64,000 nt of DNA from positions 9,424,001-9,488,000 of the forward strand of contig NC_052134.2 of assembly GCF_016086655.4 (NCBI RefSeq), in the 5' to 3' direction. Numbering within the stretch: position 1 is the first letter of the stretch; every line of letters starts with the position of its first letter. Positions 36,360 to 48,882 of the stretch are shown one piece after another. The stretch comes from Lepeophtheirus salmonis. Taxonomy: Eukaryota; Arthropoda; Copepoda; Siphonostomatoida; Caligidae. The notes beneath the pieces are model-generated. The model was given only the letters and a program-made list of their open reading frames with translations, was not told the origin of the DNA and did not search any database. The position numbers and the translations under genes are program-made.

Positions 36360-38135
36360 ATAGCTGATCTAATAAAACGTCATTTGAGCTTAGTTAATGT
36401 TTTTCCAAACATTCTTCAAATTGTCAGAGTTAGTTTGTTAATTTATACTTATTTTATTTTTAAATAACGTTGAAATACATTAAAATAAAGCCAATATTCC
36501 AACTTTGTCCAAACAAGCTTTATCTATTTTTGATACTTCTTATGGATTACCTCACAAAGACATCCGTCGAATTTTGTTGAAAGATAAACGTAATTTTCAA
36601 ACAAAAACAATGAAATTTTAGAAAAGTGACAAAAAGCCATAAAAATCAACTTTATGAGCTAATAATAAATATATATTTTTTGTATGTAAATATATATTTT
36701 AGACTAAAGTACAATGCTTAATAAATATAAATAATGAAAGTGAGGTTGGAAAAGTGTCAATATTTATTTTAGTGCTTAATATAAGTATAAATAACAATAT
36801 TTTTTTATTTTTGACTATATATAAAAATCATTATTTTAGGGACCATTTTTTCTATCCATATTTATCCAATTAATTCAATCATCACATAATGGATGCAACT
36901 CTGATAACCTTCAATGCAGCACACATTTTCAATTTATAAAAACTTATTCAAATAAAAGTAATAATTGTGTGTAAAATTGATATACTAACTTAATAATAGT
37001 ATAATATAATGTTCACTCAAGGGAACATAAAATCCATATTTATAAGCATCTTTTATGCCTATTATTGGATCAACCTTGAAAATAAAGGTAAAGAAAGGAA
37101 TGAAGGAATAGCGGGAAAGCAGAGAGTACTTTAATACTATATTGGTATATATGTAAAGGATCATTTTTTATTTATTTTTATAGAACTAAGATATTTATTA
37201 TTACTTTTACTGGAAACAGAAAAAAAAAATACATAGAACCAAATCACTAATAAAACCCCCCCAAAAAAAGTCCTCTTTTATATGTATGTTTCTCTTACAT
37301 CACATGTTTTATTTAAAGAGTAAGGATATGTTTGTTTGTATTACCAAAATGTAAAGAAAACGCATCGGAAGTTGTCAAAATGTAATGATAAATAAATACG
37401 AGTAAATGGGAGGGAGGTCTGAAAAATTTCAGATATAACAAAGACCCATTTTTTTCTGCAAAGACACGAAACACTTTTTGGCTCAATTACTCCGAGTTCG
37501 ATCGATATAGACGCGTCAAATTTTAGTACAACAAGCCTTTTTTATCCGTACTATTGTTTGAATATTTTAAAGGTTGCACTTTCAACAACAACACCAAAAT
37601 ATGTAATTTTGTGTGTGTGTGTTTGTTAGTCATATAGAAGAGTGGGAGAAACAATAGTAAATTTATATATTAGGAGAATTACTTACGAGAAGTACCTAAT
37701 TTAAAGAGTTTTATGACGAAAAAATAAACACAAAACATGGACTCACAGTGACCTTGTCATTATTATTATATATAAAAGAGACTAAACTTTATCCGTTTAT
37801 TTATTAAAAAAGTTTTACTTTTTTAGGAGAGAAAGGGATTTATTTAATAAGGGGGGAATGACCACATAGGTTATGTGGGTAATGAGATATTCTGACGTAT
37901 TGTTAGCACAAAGATTATCCTCACGCAATGAATAAAATATAAAAATGTGTTATAACATCATGACTTTATTGAAATATACAAGAGTCATGATTGATATTTG
38001 AATATTTTAAATCGGAGACATTCTTTTAGATTCAGATGAAATATGAGTGTATAAAAATATTTTTACTTCTGTACAAAAAAAAATAATACTTTTTAAGCCT
38101 TTAGCTTAGAACCTGGTTGTTACGCCAAAGGTATA
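36360..38135. other. A/T-rich DNA, nothing recognised
   Basis: A short GT run lies near 37608-37624. No frame of 60 codons or more and no paired repeats were identified. Confidence 0.5.
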
Positions 38136-38139
38136 TATA

Positions 38140-38815
38140 ATTGAAATCTGAAAACTTACTAATTCAATCATTAGTTAAGGTTCAGTGATCGAAATTACTT
38201 TATATGCTGAAATATTAAAGTATAAACAATTAGTTTCAAAACAACAAACTTGAGTTCTCTAGCAAACGTTGAAATCGAGAAAATGACACATGATGAGCTT
38301 GATCGAAAAATTTATATTTGTGCACTCCAAGCAGTTGGGCGTCATTAGGACTACCCTCTACGCCGTCCGCAAGTCCAAAATGTTGGAAAGGAAGAAGGAC
38401 TCTGTCAAAAAGGCCAAACTGGACCGGAGGAGTTAAAGAAAACAGCCCAGGCCAATTCCCTCAAGGCCCAATACGAGAGATCTTAGGATTTCACACCAGA
38501 CTATCGAAACAACTATCAAAAAGGCAGTGGAAAGGGCCTTGTGAGGGTGGAAATGCCACTTTTGACAACAGCAACGAAAGAGACCTATCTCCTACAATGC
38601 AAAATTATTTTAAATGAGTTTTTTAGAACTCTTTTTTGATATTTTTACACCTACAGCCCTGATGCCAACACCTTTTGGTTGAATATCGAGAAGAATGCCT
38701 CCAGAGCTTGTCATCCAAATATCGAGGCCCTCAAAGCCACTTTCAGCCAGTCCTGGTACGTCATAAAATTATATCTTGCTGAAGTTTAAATTTCAAATTG
38801 TTCAGATTCTAATGG
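38140..38815 (+). mobile_element. Mariner deletion derivative, pair 2 copy a
   Basis: The left end ATTGAAATCTGAAAACTTAC and the reverse-complemented right end ATTAGAATCTGAACAATTTG match. The 5' region is collinear with the 5' region of the minus-strand copy at 53779-54560. It is 676 bp long. The transposase starts at ATG 38283 (MTHDELDRKIYICALQAVG) and shifts frame into TLYAVRKSKMLERKKDSV and ISHQTIETTIKKAVERAL (both helix-turn-helix parts). It then jumps over the catalytic core to SPDANTFWLNIEKNASRACH and PNIEALKATFSQSW. The junction matches that in the 54-kb copy. Confidence 0.85.
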
Positions 38816-38819
38816 AGTA

Positions 38820-39555
38820 CTTGGTATGTAAGAGTGTCAGTTATTTCATTTTTTGTGAAAAAGTACAGATTTTGAGATATAATATTGTTGTTTTTTTGTA
38901 AGAAAATACGTTAGACCAAGCATTTTTTATGAAGCTCAATGGTTTTAAGGTTATGAATTTTTTTTTTTTTTAAAGAAAAAATGTAATTTAATATTATTAT
39001 TGTCCGTACACAAAAAGGCTTTTATATAAGATTTTTGTTAAATAAAACTGATAACAAAGATTTAATTTATAAATTTTTATAAGTAGTCTTTATTTATCCG
39101 TCTGAAAGAACAATAATAATATTATAACAAAATCTATCTTTCTACCTGTCTTTCTGTTTGTAAGTGTATCCCATCCAAACAATTCAAGGGTTATATACCA
39201 AAATTTGCAAATACATACCTAAGTTGTTTTTTTTTTACTAAGGTCAACAAATAAAATAAAAGTTTGAAGACTTTTTTGATAAATTACAAAGTCCAAATTT
39301 ACATACATAACATTTTAATAAATATTCTATGCCAGGAAAAACAAAAGTTTATGTGGAATTCTTAAAGCTTTATAACTCAGCGAATAAAAAGAAAATTTGA
39401 TTATTTTTCTTTACACAGAGAGCCCAGAGTCTCTTCTTTTTGTTTACGTTAAATTCAAAACATTGGAGTTATTTATGTCGCAAAAATAACAAAGCGAATT
39501 ATTTCAAGTTTACTTGCAACAGGAATATCCACAGAAGCAGTTATTGTAGCCAAAT
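38820..39555. other. A/T-rich DNA with a Helitron-like word
   Basis: The stretch at 39140-39240 (CCTGTCTTTCTGTTTGTAAG, then TGTATCCCATCCAAACAATT) resembles the opening of the tentative Helitron-like pieces at 8160 and 17520, but no terminal hairpin follows. The rest is plain. Confidence 0.35.
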
Positions 39556-39559
39556 ATGG

Positions 39560-40059
39560 CTCAAAAGGAACCCTGTACAATGTTTAAGTGCACCTAAGTA
39601 AGGGTGAAGACCTTGGAGAAGAGTTCCCTAGGAGTAATTGTCCAAGAAAATTTAAAAGGGCAGCCAGATAACTCCATGATCGAGATGGTCATAGACATCA
39701 ATGTCTCAAGCTACACCGTATCAAAGTGACTTAAAGAGCCTGAAGATGTGTTTCTACAAGCTCAAAAAGTACCTTGCACCAGAGATGATGCAAAAGTAAT
39801 CAACCAGTTCAGTTACTTTTTTCTTTGTGAACTCTTGGCTTCCCAAATCAGTAATTCTGAATCCCCTAGATTAAAGTATGTGATGGCTAGTAGATTCCAA
39901 AGCCTACATTATGCTATATCCAAGGTTGAGGCTTTACAATACATTGTCAATTAGCTGTTGGCTGCTAGGTCAGAGGCCTATATCAAAAGCATATGTAGCA
40001 AATTCTAGCGTCGTCAGGAAGTCGTTGTTGTTGCTAATGGTGGCCATATTCAAGATTAG
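39560..40059 (+). pseudogene. Mariner transposase relic
   Basis: The plus strand shows KGEDLGEEFPRS equivalents and MIEMVIDINVSSYTVSK (linker and second helix-turn-helix), then EPEDVFLQAQKVP. After a gap come NPLD with SKAYIMLYP (third block, strongly eroded), KVEALQYIVN, then SICSKF, RRQEVVVVANGGHIQD and TAG at 40057-40059. The catalytic core between the helix-turn-helix and the third block is missing. The 68-codon frame at 39748-39954 is one of several frames this copy passes through. Confidence 0.7.
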
Positions 40060-41860
40060 TTATCCTTAATGTCATTATATTTATTTAATTGTTTTCGAAA
40101 TTAACTGTATACACAGATATACATCATTGTTCAATTCGTTCATTTTAGTCCCACAAATTTTGCACGAGGTGGATTGTCACTTATTGGCGGAAATCTTAAA
40201 TTTTTTTATTGGTACTATGTACTGAAGTAAAAAACATTAACTGTATGTTTGGTTGTAAGGCCAATAATTTCGCTACGTAATATTCAAAGTGAATCAAATT
40301 ATGAACGGTTTGATATCTAAATTATCTCTCGAACAAATTTTTAAATGGACATCCTAAAGGTAACCGTATTAGAAAGTTGTTTTTTTTTACTTGGATGTAA
40401 ATGTTAGTTTATTAATAATACGTTTTATGTCACTACATTTGAAAAAAAAGTGTATATTTTACATAATAATTAACAATAGAAATAGTAATTAATCATCAAG
40501 ACTTGAATGAAAAAAAAAATGCATAAATAATTCAGATGAGCAATTGAATGAATAAACATTTTAAAATCCATCCCACCATGAAGAGGTCATACATTTATAT
40601 AAATGTTATAATTTATTCATTTATAAAATATATTTTAACTTAAATAAATTACTATAAAAAATTATTTATTTCAATTTTTTAAAATAAATGATTATAAATT
40701 TATTTTAATCGAATGCATTAAAATGCTTGGATGTGAAAGAAAAGCAAGGAAAATATAAGAAAAACATTTTTTATGCATTTTAAAATATTCTGCTCATTTA
40801 TTTACATATACTGTCATTAAAACAAATTTAATGGATGTATAAATTACTTGAAATGATTCCCATTAAGTATGATGATGTATTCTCTCAGATTTCTTAAACA
40901 TGTATAATATTTACATATTGATTAAACATGAAAAAATATACATACTTTTTAGTATATTAATAATAAATTAATGTTTTGATGTACTTAAAGCTGGTGCTAG
41001 GGAGGGGACACATGCATGGATTATTAGTTTCGAGAAAAAAAGTTAAATGTTTGAAAAAAACAAATTTGGAAAGCCTTTTGAAAAAAAAATAACATTTTTT
41101 CAATAAAATGGCTACATAAATATAGATTAAATATTTCTTTGTAAATAAAACCGTTACTAAATCAATTATTGATACTTTAATAATAGGGTCCCAAAAAAGG
41201 CACCAAGATTTATCAAATGATGTATCCCTCCCCAAAAAAATTAGTTTGCCGGCTTATGCAAATGAAATGCAGTATCAAGAACTATGGAATTTTTAGATAA
41301 TATGGAATAATTACGGAAGGGAAAATGGACAAATCAAAATGATGGTTTTGGCTAAAGTATTCCTTGTATTTTATAGTTTCTTCCTTAAACAAAAAAGAAA
41401 GAATTAAAATTCAAAATATGGCTGATGAGGCGTGTTTAAGAAAAAAAACTTATTTAATTGTTGATATTTGGAAGATACATAAACTTTCTTATTTTTAATT
41501 TATATCGTTATGGTAACTTTCAAGCGACAATGACTAACTTACAAGTTAAAATATTTTATATAACGTCGTTGATTGTAAATAGATATCAGGACATAGTAAA
41601 TGTATTGGGGAAGCAATATTGATTCTATCCCTACAAGCTAAAACATGATTCAAACCCAAGACAACGTATTTATTAGTATTACTATTTGGGGGTGTCTGTT
41701 TATTTTCAATTGATGTCCTTTATATCTCATCACGCAAAGCATACCACATTCTCATACCCAACAAATAGTGCATTCCTAAGTGTCATTGTGGATATTATAG
41801 TAAAGTGGGGAAGACTTTTATTTCAATCCATACATTAACCTTCCAAGTATTCAAGAGTGA
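40060..41860. other. A/T-rich DNA, nothing recognised
   Basis: A minus frame at 40957-41235 (92 codons, Phe/Lys/Ile-rich) is unrecognised and composition-driven. A B-box-like word, GGTTTGAATCATG on the minus strand near 41650, has no A box in place. Confidence 0.4.
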
Positions 41861-41864
41861 ATAT

Positions 41865-41955
41865 TCTCCTTCCCCTCAAGTCAGCATTAACCATATTCAG
41901 ATTGAAATCGATAATTAATCTTGTAAGAAATGCTTCACCGAGCTTGAATTTTTTA
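41865..41955 (-). repeat. tRNA-like SINE, degraded copy
   Basis: The minus strand reads TTCAAGCTCGGTGAAGCA (A-box-like), AAGATTAATTATCGATTTCA, and a 3' part GACTTGAGGGGAAGGAGAAT. The order and the GGAAGGA word parallel 58765-58866 and 17340-17450. It is the weakest of the three. Confidence 0.3.
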
Positions 41956-41959
41956 TAAA

Positions 41960-43545
41960 ACAAATTTAATCTTTACATTTGAGAAACTTGCCTTTATTAA
42001 CTATAATAATAAGAAAATCCATCAATGAAGGGTATTCAAGTAGGAGTTTAATTTTATTTTTGTTTTCGGGATATTTATCCAAATTGCAGTCTACCAGTCT
42101 TAAGTACACTTACTGTTTGACCAGCATTTGCATTCAGAATGTTTCCCGTCTATAACTTTCGATCAATTGTTGGAGAATAATGGAAAAACAAAACTACTAA
42201 GTAGAGCAACAGATTTTGACTTTGGACTCTTAATGACATTATGTTTTCTCTAGTTGCCCAAATATATATCATGTCTACAACCTTATCATGAAGACAGAAA
42301 ATATCAAATCTACCTTTCTTCTAATATCAAAATTTGTCATTTATTTTCCGAAATTTGTTAGTTACAATTAATTATGAAACTATTCTAAATGTTTCAATTG
42401 TCATTCATTTAATAATTTTTATATTCAAATGCTTAATATAATGACAAAAGATGTATATCAATTGATGATGATATAAATACAAAATAATCTAACAATTTAG
42501 GCACAGGTAGTTCTAGAAAATTAATCAAACTAATGCATTTATTAGTTATTGACGTATATCTTATAAAATACTCACTCATCCTTATTTTAAAGGGTATACC
42601 GACTCAAAATTAGATAGGTTTAAGTTTGTTTGATTTATGACCAATTTCCTATCCAGGACTGTGAAAAAAATTAGCGAGCTATCTAAATATTTAGAATATG
42701 TACAGGGCCAAATCGTTTGAGACAAAAATTACCGTAATAAAATCGGACTCAGACTGTGATACGTAGAAACTTCAAAAGAGGAAGGCCTTGATAATTTTTT
42801 GTCATCCAAAATTTTTTGAATTCTATAAAAAAGAAGTTAACTAAATTTTGGAAAATCTTCTGTCAAAAATTATCAAATTTTGTAAGTTTGAAATAAGGTA
42901 GTAATACATTTCAGGTTTATAACAAAACCGAAAACTCGGTTCTAGCCCTATATCATTAAAAATAACCTTAAAAAGAACAAAACTGCGGTTCAGGAGGGTA
43001 GGTTTGACCATAACATAACACATTCCGATTGGCGCCTGAATAATAATAAGTGTACCGGATCAAAAAAATAATAACATTTGGTTAGTCAGAGTGAAGTTCC
43101 CAAGGCGTGTGTGTCAGGAGTCATAAAATACAACCTCATAACTACTCCTAGATATTTTGAGATTTTTTTACCAGGGAACCTAAGAAACAAATCGAAAACA
43201 ATGATAAACAATTTATTTTTCTCCGTTCTAGTATATAGAACTGAAAAATCTACAATGTTTGTTGCTGGCACGAGAATCAAAACAATATGCAAATTGTCTT
43301 AATATTTCAAAAAAATGATTATAATTAATAAAAGAAACTTTTAATATATATTTGTATTAAATAAAAAAAGTTAATAATGACATATTACTCATTGTTGATA
43401 TAGAACTAAGTTGATTTATTACATAGAAATGATTTTAAATCAATCAAAATGTGTGTACAATAGATATAAAGAGACTTTTATATTAATTTATATTCAAGTC
43501 AAGGATATTTTAATATAATAAGAGTGTTGTTGTTTTTTAATCGGT
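41960..43545. other. A/T-rich DNA with unpaired terminus-like word
   Basis: TACAGGGCCAAATCGTTTGA at 42701 looks like a mariner terminus, but I found no inverted partner. Overlapping frames on both strands at 42841-43302 are unrecognised. Confidence 0.35.
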
Positions 43546-43549
43546 CGTA

Positions 43550-44560
43550 GATTCAGGGTCTAACAGATAAATATGAACAAAATTTCCATTCATACGGATT
43601 AATAATGAGAATATATTCAATTTGGCCATCGTCAGCCACCACCACATGCTCGAGCATGGCGCAGGCATTTCTGACGGGAGAAGGATCCAGCTTATTGCCC
43701 TCCAGCACAACATTAGCCTTTATAGAGGGGCTCGACTAAGCACTGACCTTGCCCTCTAGCTACCCCTAAACGTAAATGTCCATGGTTTTCATGTTGGGGA
43801 AGCTTGGTGACAGGTCAAGAAAGATAGGACATTGGTCTGTTGCCAATTTTGGGGCTGTGCACTGTAACAGATTACCTATAGAACAAATATGCGAACTTGG
43901 CCAAGTCTATGTCATTCACGGAGCTACAATGTTCTTGAAAACACTATTTTCTGTTCTCTTTGTTTATATTTGAATAAATTTGCCAGAGGGAGGGTGCGTT
44001 AAACAATTCAAAGCTGTTTAGCTCATTCAACGTTTTTTGAAGGTCTAGCAAAAGATCCCTCGGGGTTGTTTTAGGTTAAGCATACCTGTTCATATAGCCT
44101 AGTTATATCCTTCTAACTGAGTCCTTGTTTTCGCCAGAAGAAGAAGAGCTGAATGAAATAACCCTCACTCGTGACTACACCGATAACTTTGTGGAGGGAG
44201 GCGTACTCTTCTGCTTCGTGGTGACCTCGGCTTCCTCGCCGATCCAGTTTTTGTTCCTCTTTTTGCTGTAGGCATCAACGTTGAAAACATTTTCGTCCAA
44301 GAAAGTGTCAGAGAAGAAATCTAGGCAATTTTCAATTGTTTCAAGATTGCGGTACAGGGATCCAAGTACTTGTAATTAGGACAGGCCGAGAGGAGGTCAT
44401 ATACATAAAAGGTGATGCCCAAGTCCTTGATGGCCCTATTCACTGTAATCGTTCTCGCAAAGCGGACATTGGACAACTTTGACAAGGGCTTTCTTGGATT
44501 AACCTCAATTGACCTCTTCTGACTGGCCAGGAATGTCGGGGTCCTCTATTTGTCTCCCAC
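43550..44560 (-). pseudogene. Long mariner transposase relic
   Basis: On the minus strand, most of a transposase is traceable. FLASQKRSIEVNPRKPLSKL, SNVRFARTITVNRAIKDLGI represent the linker and second helix-turn-helix. DTFLDENVFNVDAYSKKRNK is the first catalytic block, with Asp present in FLDE. A degraded central region follows. DLSPSFPNMKTMDIYV is the third block, with Asp kept, then LEGKVSA, NACAMLEHVVVADDGQIEY as the C-terminus. The span of about 1 kb makes it one of the two longest copies. The first helix-turn-helix and terminal repeats were not found. Several stops and frameshifts break it. The forward frame at 43776-43973 is a shadow. Confidence 0.8.
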
Positions 44561-45239
44561 CGATAAGGTATTTATACAAGGGGAAAAAATATAAAGCCAA
44601 AAACGGCACAATCTATATGTTTTATAATTTTTTGTTGAAAAAGATAGAAAAATAGGGATATGATTTTCTTCTAAATATAGGTCTTCAATTTTTTTCTCTT
44701 TATTTCTTTAGCTACTTTATGTAAATTATATCATTCGTTAAAAATATAACAAGATAAACGTAATCATATATTAATAAGTAAAGGGTGTCTGGTTACTTTG
44801 AATATTTAAATTCGTGTTCAATTCCTGTGTGGTTAGATGGAGAAAAGCCAATGTTTTTTTGTTTATGGTTTTAAAATAAAAACTACGAAAATTTAAATTT
44901 CCCTCTTTCCTAACATGAGCAGTTAAAAAAGTTGCAGAACATATTTTTTTAAATATATTGTAGGTATTTTTATAAAAATTAAAATAAAAACTTACAAGTC
45001 AAATTACTGATAAAAACTTAATTGGGAAACCGACTGAGGTGTTATTTTAGGGGAGCTATTTTATAAGTAAAACAAAACCTTAATTTGTTACAGAATATAT
45101 TTCTTAAGTTTTTATTTAGAAAAAACTTACTGAAATGAATGATAAAAAATATTTTTATTCAAATTGTACTATTTAGGAGAATTTTTTTCAAAAGAACAAC
45201 AATGCAACCCAATTATCTTTTTTAAAAGTTATATAAATA

Positions 45240-45830
45240 ACAATCAAAGTTCCTTTAACCCCTCGTTAGTAAACTGAGATTATCGTTACCACAGAACTCC
45301 TTCTATATAATTCTATTTAAGCTCCATTTCATCAACCAAACCTTTTTCTCGGTAACGTTTAGTCAAAATAAATGTAATTTTGTTGTTGCTGTAATAATGT
45401 TACTTAATACAATTTTTATACAAGGTTTGGTGAATTTAATTGATTTGTTCGCTTACAAATTTTTCTTTTGTTTTCTTCTTTTTTCTTATGTCAATTGTAG
45501 AAATTTAATATTAGATGTTAATTAAAATCACATGGAACCACATCAAAAGTGATGAGTACCGATTTGTTTCCCAAAACTTGTTAAAACATATAAATATTTC
45601 ATAAAACTTTTTATAAATAATGAAAATCGAATGTTTTAATTATAAAAATAATATTTTTTATCTGGTGAGACCCACAACAAGTGTAATTTAGATTTTTTTT
45701 TTTAAAGTTGTATTCTTTCTCGACGTCTTGAGCTCATAAAAGTATTTTTCGTATTTTAATTGATATTAACAATTATAAAAGGGATAAGATATGTTGTTTT
45801 TTATTCCAAATTTTAATAGTGTAATTTTAA
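45240..45830 (-). repeat. Interspersed repeat family A, long copy 3
   Basis: Read on the minus strand it follows 30180-30860: AATTAAAATACGAAAAATAC, AGACGTCGAGAAAGAATAC, TTGGGAAACAAATCGGTACT, CATCACTTTTGATGTGGTT, AATTCACCAAACCTTGTAT and the closing AATCTCAGTTTACTAACGAG, then GGGTTAA. This third long copy shows the family is dispersed in both orientations. Confidence 0.65.
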
Positions 45831-46154
45831 GTCTATCTTGACTGTGTTTTATTCAATAAAATTCGTTTAATTTCATGTTTTCCATTTTACCATAATATTA
45901 AACAAGTTTACAAAGTTTTGTTTAGTTGCGGAGGGTTTATGGAGATTTTTCTCTAACTTTATAACCTTTTCCTTCCCAAAAATTAATCAAATTGTTCATC
46001 CACGCTATATAATTACAAAAGTCCTACTGTTTATTAGAATTTTATACTTAATCATAAAATTAGGAATAATTCATAGTAATGAATTGAATACGTTTTTCCC
46101 CTTGACTTTAAAACTGATTAGTGACTTCGAGTTACATATTACTAAAATTATTAA

Positions 46155-46330
46155 TTACCTCCGCCAAGGAAGTTGAACGTAGATTATGTTTTCGATTTGT
46201 TTGTTATTTGTAATCAAGATTACAGGAAAAGTTACAAACATTGTAGGAAGATTAATTATGTAACTAGTAATAAGTAATTTTGTGAGGCCAAGGTCACACA
46301 AAACGTTAAAAATGCAAAACCGCAAAAACC
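46155..46330 (+). repeat. CCTCCGCCAAGG-type interspersed repeat, copy 1
   Basis: It begins ACCTCCGCCAAGGAAGTTGA, then TTATGTTTTCGATTTGTTTG, AATCAAGATTACAGGAAAAG, TTACAAA, and later GTGAGGCCAAGGTCACA. From memory, this opening is a repeat seen in many marine invertebrate genomes (CCTCCGCCAAGGAGGTTATG, then TGTTTGTTTGTT). It is non-coding. Confidence 0.6.
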
Positions 46331-46439
46331 ATTAGATTTACCCAAATAAGATACATAACTCAAATTATGGAAAAGTTAAGGTTAGAGGTCACAAAAATCC
46401 GTTAAAAATGCATTATTGAAATTATTGAATTATTAAGAA

Positions 46440-48070
46440 AAAAAAGGTGAAAATTTATTCATTTAGGATTTAATTTCTAAGAAGAATTCAATATCAGAAA
46501 TCATGCAGCGGAGCACAAAATTTAATTTTTCAAAATTATTTTTCAAAAAATTCAAGAACACCAAACCAATATAAATCATTCTTGTATTAAAAGGTTATTT
46601 ATCCAACCAATGAGTTTTTGTAGTCAGAGCTGGTGCCACTATCGATAACTATAGAACTCATTGTCACTAACGTTTATAAATTCATTCATCGATACATTAC
46701 TTGTGATTTTGTGCACTAATATACATAATTAGTATTAATATTTAAAGATTTGATTGATTTTTTTTTTTAAATAAACTTTTTTTGAACAAATAAAAACTTC
46801 GTTTACATGATTACATACCATAAGAAATATATATAATATGCATATATTTGAGTCGATTACGCATCATTTGCAAGTTTTTATTAGCATAAAATGCATTAAC
46901 TACTACATGGGTATGCAACATACTAAATAATATTTTATAATTAGTAGTAACTTTTATGATTATTTTTTCAAATAATTAGCACTTTTAATTAATATTAATA
47001 TTTTTTATTTTTTTCTCCCAAAATTGTTTTTATTATAAATTGAGGAACAAACTAGACACTAAAAAGCTCGTTGTTTTTTTTTGGTTTTTTTTGAATTAGT
47101 AAACTGACAAATGAATTTTCTTTTCCTAACCTGTTTCAACATTTGTGTGTACTCATAAAGACGGAGAGTAATCTTTAGGATTTAGAGTGGAGTTATAATA
47201 AAAAGTCATTGTTGGACTCCGAGTAGAATTGCGGATCGACATTGGACTAATTCATGTCCTTGTTTGTTTGTTTCTCCCCCTCCTCCCTTATCACAGCTGA
47301 TTGTGGTTGATCTCCTCTGAAACATTTTTCAAATTGTCAGGGTTACCATGTTGATTTTCTGCTCTTTTTTTTTAACATGCTCATTATACACACGATTTTC
47401 ATCACTACATATTGCCAATAAGTTATTTATCTGTTCAGAATAAATCATGTTTGTATACATGGACGTAAAGTAACTAAGTCAAGCATTGTATGTTTTGAAA
47501 TAGCTCGAATTTTGTCCGACTCAACGTATCCTGAGGATGTTGGATGAGTCAATTAGAGCGAAGAACACTTTTAATTAATGCAACATAAAGAGCAGAACGC
47601 ATTCTTTCAACTATTTTTCTTGAAAGGTGGTAAATGAAAATTATCCATCTTTATTTGGGGAAAAATATACTATCTTTTGTATATGAGTCCATCAAAAATA
47701 AGGAGGTTAGGAAGCTGGCGTCGTGTGTTTTGGATATAATGCCATTAGAATAAAAAGCATGGACGTTCGTTTTAGGCAAATACGAGATAGGAAGAAAATC
47801 GATTCTATGAAGAAACGTGTATTGCATTGAAAATAATCTGATATTTATAAGTCAGAAAAATGGGGAAATGAAGGGTATAAGGATGGTGAAATACCATTTA
47901 ACTGTATAAATCATGGGGAATAAATTAAAAGAGAAAAAAAATATGGAGAATACTTAACAATACTTTCCAGTGAGATTTCATCAAATATGGACTGGAAAGG
48001 TTAAGACTCAACATTATCCCTTTGAAGAGAAGGAAACGCTTCTAATATTTATAATTCATTTGTTTTCTTA
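46440..48070. other. A/T-rich DNA with a small inverted repeat
   Basis: CAATGAGTTTTTG at 46608 pairs with AGAACTCATTG near 46660, an inverted repeat with a loop of about 45 bp. Otherwise nothing was recognised. Confidence 0.4.
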
Positions 48071-48074
48071 CCTT

Positions 48075-48260
48075 TGCAAAGAAGTTGAAGGAGGCTTTGT
48101 TTTTGTCCCTGTTTGTTTGTTTGTAAGTTAGTTTGTTTCTTAGTCAACGGGATTACTGCAAAAGTTTCGGATTGTTTTGATCAAACTTGTTACAAAGATT
48201 ATCTATGGTCACAGTAAGAGATCAACTAATTCAATGGTCAAAATAACACAAAAAGTAAAA
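48075..48260 (+). repeat. CCTCCGCCAAGG-type interspersed repeat, copy 2
   Basis: ACCTTTGCAAAGAAGTTGAA, GGAGGCTTTGTTTTTGTCCC, TGTTTGTTTGTTTGTAAGTT, then GGGATTACTGCAAAAGTTTC, GGTCACAGTAAGAGATCAAC. This keeps the order of the same marine-invertebrate repeat as the copy at 46155, but is a different subvariant. Confidence 0.55.
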
Positions 48261-48882
48261 ATCGCATAATCGACCATTACTTTAGAACAAATTGAAATAC
48301 ATGGCTCAATTGATTTTTAGTTTTACATGTTTTAAGTTTATTATAGTGTTTCTTAATTAACTTCTTTCAACTTAAATATAACAATTTGAATTTAAGATAA
48401 AGGGACAGATTAAAAAAATCAATCTACCGGGTGATGCTGAATTAAAGTACAATCAAAAAGATTTAATATCTCACGAACTATGTGTTTAATGTTGCCTATA
48501 ATTGACAAATATGTCCAAGGTGACTATGTATAAAGGATATCAATAAAAGGTTTCTTTGCTTTTGTTTACAATTGTACATGCTATTTTGATGGCGTCACAA
48601 GGGGCCAGTTTAAGAGGAAATTTGATAAAACAAATTGTATTAATACATAATATAGTATTTTATTTTATCATCAGACAATATTATTAGGGTAAATATTTAC
48701 CCTCTTACGGTAACGTTACTAAAGTTACTTAAATAAATAAATTAAAAGTTGTTTTTAATGAACAATAGGTTAGAATATAAATTTTCTAATAAATAAACCA
48801 AATTAATTATATTTAAACACAATCCTTACCTCAATAAAATATTTTTTTTGTTCAATACATGAATTAAATTTATTTGTAATCA

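Noticed and set aside
42701..43060. A mariner element starting at TACAGGGCCAAATCG
   Set aside because: No matching right end and no recognisable coding.
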